Shown here in pieces: positions 13,586 to 17,504 of a DNA stretch of 17,504 nt. The DNA is taken from positions 1 to 17,504 of the forward strand of contig JBBREM010000051.1 in NCBI GenBank assembly GCA_038202925.1, in the 5' to 3' direction. Positions within the stretch are counted from its first letter, which is position 1. The number at the start of each line of letters is the position of its first letter. This DNA comes from JAEVZK01 sp038202925. GTDB taxonomy: Bacteria > Armatimonadota > Fimbriimonadia > Fimbriimonadales > Fimbriimonadaceae. Under the pieces are notes generated by a model. The model had not been told where the DNA came from, ran no database searches, and worked only from the letters and a program-made list of their open reading frames with translations. A program made the translations under genes and the position numbers.

Positions 13586-13606
13586 GAGAGAAGAGAGAAG
13601 AGAGAA
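13586..13606. repeat. heptamer tandem repeat GAGAGAA x3
   Basis: Three exact GAGAGAA units sit upstream of the peptidase promoter, within a longer purine-rich run (about 13572-13610). This is the fourth period-7 array in the window. Confidence 0.85.
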
Positions 13607-13699
13607 GAGGGACCACAACAGTTCTGCGCCGTCAGCAGCCGCTGGGGTGATTACAGGCTGCTGTCCTCGCTGGGCCGAAGCTCCAGCCATGTCATTTCT

Positions 13700-13740
13700 C
13701 GGGCTGCGCCCGAGTCGGGGACTGGAATGTCCCCGCCACT
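13700..13740. repeat. double-hairpin repeat family C, copy 2
   Basis: GGGCTGCGCCC is followed by CGGGGAC-TGGAAT-GTCCCCG, a perfect 7-bp stem with a 6-nt loop. It parallels 4991-5033 in order and sequence. The remainder of the spacer between 13549 and 13797 shows no gene. Confidence 0.65.
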
Positions 13741-13797
13741 GGAGTTCCTCGCGCAGTTCAAGGATGAACAGGGGGTTGATGCCTCGAAGGCAATACA

Positions 13798-14424
13798 ATG
13801 GAACGGTATGTCGCGTGCGGATTGTTGTGCAGGCGACCCATGGAAATCGCATTGACCGCTGGCTGGACCAATATGGCGCCCATAAGCGTCGCGCAGAAGC
13901 GCGAGCGCTTCGAGTCCATTGCCCGCGAGCAACAGGGAGTGCTCCTGCGCATCGCGAAGCATTACTGTCGCGGCAACGAGGCGCTTGCCCAGGATTTGGT
14001 GCAGGACGCACTTGTCAATGGCTACAAATCATATTTGGATGGCGGCTTCAAGGACGGGACCAACGCGAAGGCCTGGCTGGTACGGATTCTCACAAACCTA
14101 TTTCTAAACGACAACCGCCGGCGCAAAAAGTTCGAGTCCGGCGCGGAGGTTCGCGAAGACCTCGCGGCGTCAAGTTCCTACGAGCCGGATGCGACGATTT
14201 TGGAGAGCCTGCTCGACGGTCCGGTCGAGGAATCGCTGGCTAAGCTTCCCGAGCACCAGCGAATGTGTGTCGTCCTGGTGGACATCGAGGGACTGGATTA
14301 TGCCGAGGCCGCGACGATTTTAGAATGCCCGGTTGGTACCGTTCGGTCGCGCCTGGCGCGGGGCCGGTCGGCGCTGTTCGAAGACCTGTACGACTACGCG
14401 AAGGCCAGGGGGATCGTCCGATGA
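13798..14424 (+). CDS. ECF-type RNA polymerase sigma factor
   Basis: An extracytoplasmic-function sigma-70 family factor. Region 2 reads LRIAKHYCRGNEALAQDLVQDALVNGYKSYLDG, then NAKAWLVRILTNLFLNDNRRRKK. Region 4 reads VEESLAKLPEHQRMCVVLVDIEGLDYAEAATILECPVGTVRSRLARGRSALFEDL. The two are joined by a short acidic linker, with no region 1 or 3. The start is uncertain: ATG 13798 overlaps a TACAAT box (13794-13799), so translation may begin at ATG 13840 or 13873, which would trim an atypical N-terminus (up to 25 residues). The stop overlaps the anti-sigma gene (ATGATGA), a classic coupled pair. Targets are unknown; autoregulation would be usual for the class. Confidence 0.9.
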   Translation: MERYVACGLLCRRPMEIALTAGWTNMAPISVAQKRERFESIAREQQGVLLRIAKHYCRGNEALAQDLVQDALVNGYKSYLDGGFKDGTNAKAWLVRILTNLFLNDNRRRKKFESGAEVREDLAASSSYEPDATILESLLDGPVEESLAKLPEHQRMCVVLVDIEGLDYAEAATILECPVGTVRSRLARGRSALFEDLYDYAKARGIVR

Positions 14425-14690
14425 TGAGAACCGAAATCAGCCCCTGCTGGCACATGAAAGGCATGGTGCAAGGCTTAGCGGACGGCACCCTGCGTGGATT
14501 CCTTCGCAAGTACGCGACGTTCCACCTGCGCTATTGCGAGCGCTGCCGCCAAGCGGTCGCCGGTTTGCGGGCCGTAATTGCCCGCCTCTCGCGGCTTCTT
14601 AAGCCGGCGGAGATGCCCACCGAATCCTGGTCGACCATCGCCTCTGCTTGGGACGATGCGGAAAGCGCCACCGGACCTCCTCCCGAATAG
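14421..14690 (+). CDS. small zinc-binding anti-sigma factor (ZAS/zf-HC2-like)
   Basis: An 89-residue protein starting at ATG 14421 (a second ATG follows directly), overlapping the sigma gene stop by 4 bp. It carries the anti-sigma zinc motif His35-x3-Cys39-x2-Cys42 in ATFHLRYCERCRQAVAGL, after an N-terminal helix with Cys9 and His11 that could complete the metal site. ZAS proteins hold their ECF sigma inactive until a redox or envelope signal releases it. Unlike many relatives it has no membrane helix and little beyond the zinc module, so it should be cytosolic. Assignment rests on the motif plus position next to the sigma factor. Confidence 0.8.
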   Translation: MMRTEISPCWHMKGMVQGLADGTLRGFLRKYATFHLRYCERCRQAVAGLRAVIARLSRLLKPAEMPTESWSTIASAWDDAESATGPPPE

Positions 14691-14922
14691 CTGCTCTCAC
14701 CTGATGCGGGGTTCGGTTCGGCGAGTCGCTGCCTCATTTCGAGCAGTTCATAAGCTATTCGATGCCCAGCCTCTAACAAAACCCTAGAGTTTCGGGTTTC
14801 AAACCCCGACAAATCTACTGTGTTGCTCGGCACTCAGCATGTTTGCGGGGTTTTCAGCTGCTATTCGCAGTGTTCCCCAGGCGTGCTGCCTTGCAACCGG
14901 GATTTAGAGGGCACCACCAGCC
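14691..14922. other. 232-bp leader region before the HD-GYP/pil operon
   Basis: No gene is supported here. It contains the palindrome GGGTTT-C-AAACCC (14794-14806) and a CTGC-TATTC-GCAG hairpin (about 14860), then AGAGG (14906-14910) 12 nt before ATG 14923. I looked for the conserved core of a cyclic-di-GMP riboswitch, because an HD-GYP gene follows, and did not find it. An antisense frame over the start of this region has no recognisable domain. Confidence 0.4.
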
Positions 14923-16146
14923 ATGATCAGACTGTTTAAGCACTCGCCTCTTCAGATCACGCCAAAGAAAAGGCGCAAGGTCGTGTTGCCTCCTCCCGAG
15001 GATCGGCTCAAGGCGGTACTCACCGCTTCGATCGAGCTGGGTCTCGGCACCGACCTCAAGGACAGCTTGCTCACTTCGCTGAGGGCGGTGATCAAGACGA
15101 CCGGCGCATCGTGCGGCTATGTAATGCTCGTCGAGGAAGCGGACGAGAAGAAGTGGCTACGCGCCGAAGTGGCGTTCAGCGCGGACGGCCCGATCGACTT
15201 TCCTGACCGCCTGGAGTTTGGCGTCGGCCTGAGCGGCTTTGTCGCGAAGATGGGCCAGACCGTGGCGATCGCCGACAGCGATGGCGAGAAGCAGCTTTAC
15301 GATGGCGTGACCGAGGGCGTGCAGGCAGGAGCCTCGACGCCGCTGGTGATGCGAACCGCGCCGCGGCGCGGCCGGGCGGCGGAGGATAAGGTTCTCGGCG
15401 TCCTAACCCTGCTCAGCTCTGTCAGCAACAAGCCTTTTACAAAGCGACAGATCGAGCTGCTCAAGGGCTTTGGCGCACAGATCTCGATGGCGCTCTCAAA
15501 CAGCCGCATGGACGTCATGCGCCAGGAGAGCATCGTCGATACGCTCTCGAAGGTGGCGACCGCGCTCGAAGCGCGAGACAAGTTTTTCAAGGGCCACTCG
15601 CTGAGAGTCAGCGAGTTGAGCCAGCGCGTCGGCGAGAAGCTGGGCTTCGACAAGGAAGCGCTCGAGGAGCTGCGGCTGGGCACGATCCTGCTGGACATCG
15701 GCAAGGTGTACGTGCCCGACACGATTCTTAACAAGCACACCCAGCTCACGGAAACGGAATTTGAGACGCTGAAGGAGCACACGGTCAAGGGATACGAGCT
15801 GTGCCAGAAGCTGGGCCTCTCCGAAGCGGTGATGATGATCATTCGCAACCACCACGAGAAGCTCGACGGCACCGGCTATCCGGACGGATTGCGCGGCGGC
15901 GAACTGCCGCTGTCACTTCGCATCGTCTGCGTCAGCGACGCGTTCGACGCGATGATCAGCAAGCGGCCGCATCGCGACGCGATGTCGATGGAGCACATCA
16001 TTTCCGAACTGAGCCGGTTCGCCGGCAAGCACTTTGATCCGCTCGTCGTGGAAACGCTGAAGCTGCTCCACACGGCGGGAATGCTTAAGGATCTGTACCC
16101 ATCGAAGAACGACAGCGGAGACGACAACACCCAGGAGGTCGCGTGA
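14923..16146 (+). CDS. GAF / HD-GYP domain protein with a substituted metal-site histidine
   Basis: A 407-residue protein: a basic N-terminus (KKRRK), a GAF domain (about 30-195) and a C-terminal HD-GYP domain (about 203-393). HD-GYP domains hydrolyse cyclic di-GMP. Present are the first histidine (KGHSLRVSEL, His225), DIGK (258-261), LKEHTVKGYEL (His286), HHEKLDGTGYPDGL (His310, His311, GYP 318-320) and VSDAFDA (Asp339). The His of the namesake HD pair is missing: LLHDIGK reads LLDIGK with Leu257. Two base changes separate CAC from this CTG, so a simple read error is unlikely. It may be an inactive sensor or have an altered metal site. Its stop overlaps the pilM start (GTGA), which suggests a role in pilus control. 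Confidence 0.88.
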   Translation: MIRLFKHSPLQITPKKRRKVVLPPPEDRLKAVLTASIELGLGTDLKDSLLTSLRAVIKTTGASCGYVMLVEEADEKKWLRAEVAFSADGPIDFPDRLEFGVGLSGFVAKMGQTVAIADSDGEKQLYDGVTEGVQAGASTPLVMRTAPRRGRAAEDKVLGVLTLLSSVSNKPFTKRQIELLKGFGAQISMALSNSRMDVMRQESIVDTLSKVATALEARDKFFKGHSLRVSELSQRVGEKLGFDKEALEELRLGTILLDIGKVYVPDTILNKHTQLTETEFETLKEHTVKGYELCQKLGLSEAVMMIIRNHHEKLDGTGYPDGLRGGELPLSLRIVCVSDAFDAMISKRPHRDAMSMEHIISELSRFAGKHFDPLVVETLKLLHTAGMLKDLYPSKNDSGDDNTQEVA

Positions 16147-17315
16147 ATCTCTTCGGCAAGGAAGGTCCTCTCGAACAGTCGCTCGGCGTCGATATCGGCT
16201 CGCGCGAGATGAAGCTCGTGCTGCTTTCGCGTTCCGGCGATTCGATGACGGTCGATCTCGTGAAGAGCGTTACGCTGCCTGCGGGCAGCGTGCTTGAAGG
16301 CGTCATCGAGGACCGCAAGGAGCTTGCGAAGATTCTGCGAGAAACCCTCGCCCATACCGGCGCGAGTTCGGTCCAAGCCGTCTTGTCCATACCTACCCAG
16401 GCCGCGACGCTGCGATGGGTTAGCCTGCCGCAGCTTCCTCCCGACGAGCACCGAGTTGCCGCTTCTTATAAAGTCAAGAAGCACCTGCCGTATCCGATCG
16501 AGGATGCTTATCTCTCGACGACGCCGGTGCAGGAGATGGATGAGGACGGTGTCGGCGAATCGCTGGTCATCAGCGTGCCGATGCCGGTCATCGCGTCTCG
16601 GGCCTTCACCGCCGAGCGCGCCGGATTGAAGCCGGTCGCCGCCGAATTACAGGCGCAGGCGCTGCTTCGCATCGTCGAGCGCAGCCTTCGCCATCGCAGC
16701 CCACTCCTGCGCGACGCATCGATGACGATCGTCGACATCGGTGGATCGGCCACCGAGATGTACGTTGTTCAGAACCAGAAGCTGCAGTTCATCCGCAGCG
16801 TCCGTTTCGGCTCGTCACGAATCGCGCGGAAAGTGGCGGAAGAGCTCGGCGTTTCCGAGACGCTCGGCCATAGCATGATCGCCAACCCGGAGGGATTCCT
16901 CGATGCCGAAGGCATTCTGAGCCTCCCCTACGAGGGTCAATCGATCAAGGTGAGCGTAAAGGCTGAGCTCGACACGCTACTGAAAGAAATCAGCCGCTTA
17001 ATGCGCTATTTTCGCTCGCTGCACGCCGAGAGAAGCTACGCCGGCATCTTGGACCACATGATGCTGTGCGGCGGATTCTCGAATGTGCACGGGCTTGACA
17101 CCTATCTTGAGCAGCAGCTCAAGGTTCGGATCGAGCCGCTCGAGCCGTTCAACCACATGACGTTCAACGTCAGCAACGAAGCCTTCGAACTGGCTTCCAA
17201 TAGCGAGAACACGTTCGCCATCGCGGTTGGGCTCGCCTTATCGCAGTTCGACACAGAGGAGATCGAGGAGACACAGGATGTCAACAATGACTTTGCCTGG
17301 GCGCGAGGCGCCTAG
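16143..17315 (+). CDS. pilM: type IV pilus assembly protein PilM
   Basis: A 390-residue cytoplasmic actin/FtsA-like ATPase-fold protein that binds the N-terminus of PilN and links the pilus alignment complex to the motor platform. Visible are the phosphate-1 loop LGVDIGSREMKLVLL (14-28), VQAVLSIPTQAATLRWVSLPQLP, the region around YKVKKHLPYPIEDA typical of PilM, phosphate-2 MTIVDIGGSATEMYVV and the adenosine motif MLCGGFSNVHGLDTYL. The start is GTG 16143 with GGAGG just upstream, overlapping the HD-GYP stop by 4 bp. It overlaps pilN by 38 bp. Function follows securely from family and neighbour. Confidence 0.93.
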   Translation: MNLFGKEGPLEQSLGVDIGSREMKLVLLSRSGDSMTVDLVKSVTLPAGSVLEGVIEDRKELAKILRETLAHTGASSVQAVLSIPTQAATLRWVSLPQLPPDEHRVAASYKVKKHLPYPIEDAYLSTTPVQEMDEDGVGESLVISVPMPVIASRAFTAERAGLKPVAAELQAQALLRIVERSLRHRSPLLRDASMTIVDIGGSATEMYVVQNQKLQFIRSVRFGSSRIARKVAEELGVSETLGHSMIANPEGFLDAEGILSLPYEGQSIKVSVKAELDTLLKEISRLMRYFRSLHAERSYAGILDHMMLCGGFSNVHGLDTYLEQQLKVRIEPLEPFNHMTFNVSNEAFELASNSENTFAIAVGLALSQFDTEEIEETQDVNNDFAWARGA

Positions 17316-17504
17316 CACCAACGCGAAAAAGATCAACCTTGACGCCAATCTTCTCCAGGATTGGCTGCTGGATCGTCGCGACATCAAGAAGCACATCCGA
17401 CTCCGGCTGGTCGCCGCGGCGGCCTGCGCGCTCGTCGGATTCTATGGCGTGAGCACGCTTGGCTCGATCCGGTCGGCGACGGCCCTGAAGCAGAAGCCCC
17501 TGGA
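17278..17504 (+). CDS. pilN: type IV pilus assembly protein PilN (N-terminal part)
   Basis: 75 codons to the window end, starting at ATG 17278 inside the end of pilM, with GAGGAG (17265-17270) 7 nt upstream. The N-terminus AKKINLDANLL carries the short I-N-L motif with which PilN docks onto PilM, followed by a basic stretch (LDRRDIKKHIRLRL) and one membrane helix (VAAAACALVGFYGVSTLG). This is the usual bitopic inner-membrane PilN. The long upstream overlap with pilM indicates tight translational coupling; pilO and pilQ would be expected beyond the window. Confidence 0.85.
   Translation, partial: MSTMTLPGREAPSTNAKKINLDANLLQDWLLDRRDIKKHIRLRLVAAAACALVGFYGVSTLGSIRSATALKQKPL

Noticed and set aside
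14531..14833. 100-residue minus-strand frame over the anti-sigma gene and spacer
   Set aside because: No recognisable domain, it overlaps the anti-sigma gene, and there is no promoter or ribosome binding site.
14691..14922. Cyclic-di-GMP riboswitch before the HD-GYP gene
   Set aside because: The conserved core and tetraloop-receptor pattern of the known classes are not visible; only simple short palindromes are present.

Overview
The window is a GC-rich (by eye roughly 60 percent) bacterial chromosome segment made of housekeeping genes separated by palindromic and short tandem repeats. I see no rRNA, tRNA, CRISPR array, insertion sequence or phage gene. TANNNT -10 boxes directly in front of start codons (leaderless transcription), the repeat-laden spacers and the gene families fit a Fimbriimonas-like Armatimonadota (Armatimonadetes) bacterium. 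That placement is an inference, not a proof.

Layout. 1-1050 (-): the N-terminal 350 codons of sufB (Fe-S cluster assembly), carrying an in-frame repeat-derived insert. 1189-1970 (-): a CGNR zinc-finger regulator followed by a small Myb/SANT-like ORF. 2040-3143 (+): a DinB-fold protein and a DUF3052-like protein. 3148-4377 (-): a secreted thioredoxin-like protein whose reading frame is crossed by one in-frame UGA followed by a hairpin of bacterial SECIS type, so it is a candidate selenoprotein. 4481-4852 (+): a small hypothetical protein. 4853-5152: repeats. 5153-6121 (+): a Gfo/Idh/MocA oxidoreductase. 6288-9636 (+): a three-gene overlapping operon made of a DsbA-like/RibD-C fusion with five in-frame 39-bp repeats, a MacB/FtsX-type permease and its ATPase. 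9766-11994 (+): dut, a zinc-ribbon/TPR membrane protein and a sugar phosphate isomerase-like TIM barrel, all overlapping. 12181-13548 (-): a PepC/bleomycin hydrolase-type C1 aminopeptidase. 13798-14690 (+): an ECF sigma factor and a small zinc-binding anti-sigma factor. 14923 to the end (+): a GAF/HD-GYP protein, pilM and the start of pilN, the head of a type IV pilus operon.

Two themes stand out. First, the 3148-4377 gene looks like a selenoprotein: the same frame stays open and thioredoxin-like on both sides of the UGA, and a 6-bp stem with a GGGAC loop starts 16 nt after it. Second, repeats have entered genes as well as spacers: a hairpin plus heptamer block in sufB, 5 x 39 bp in the RibD domain, heptamers at the DsbA-RibD junction, and the 3' end of the ABC ATPase gene. 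Period-7 tandem repeats occur at four separate places.
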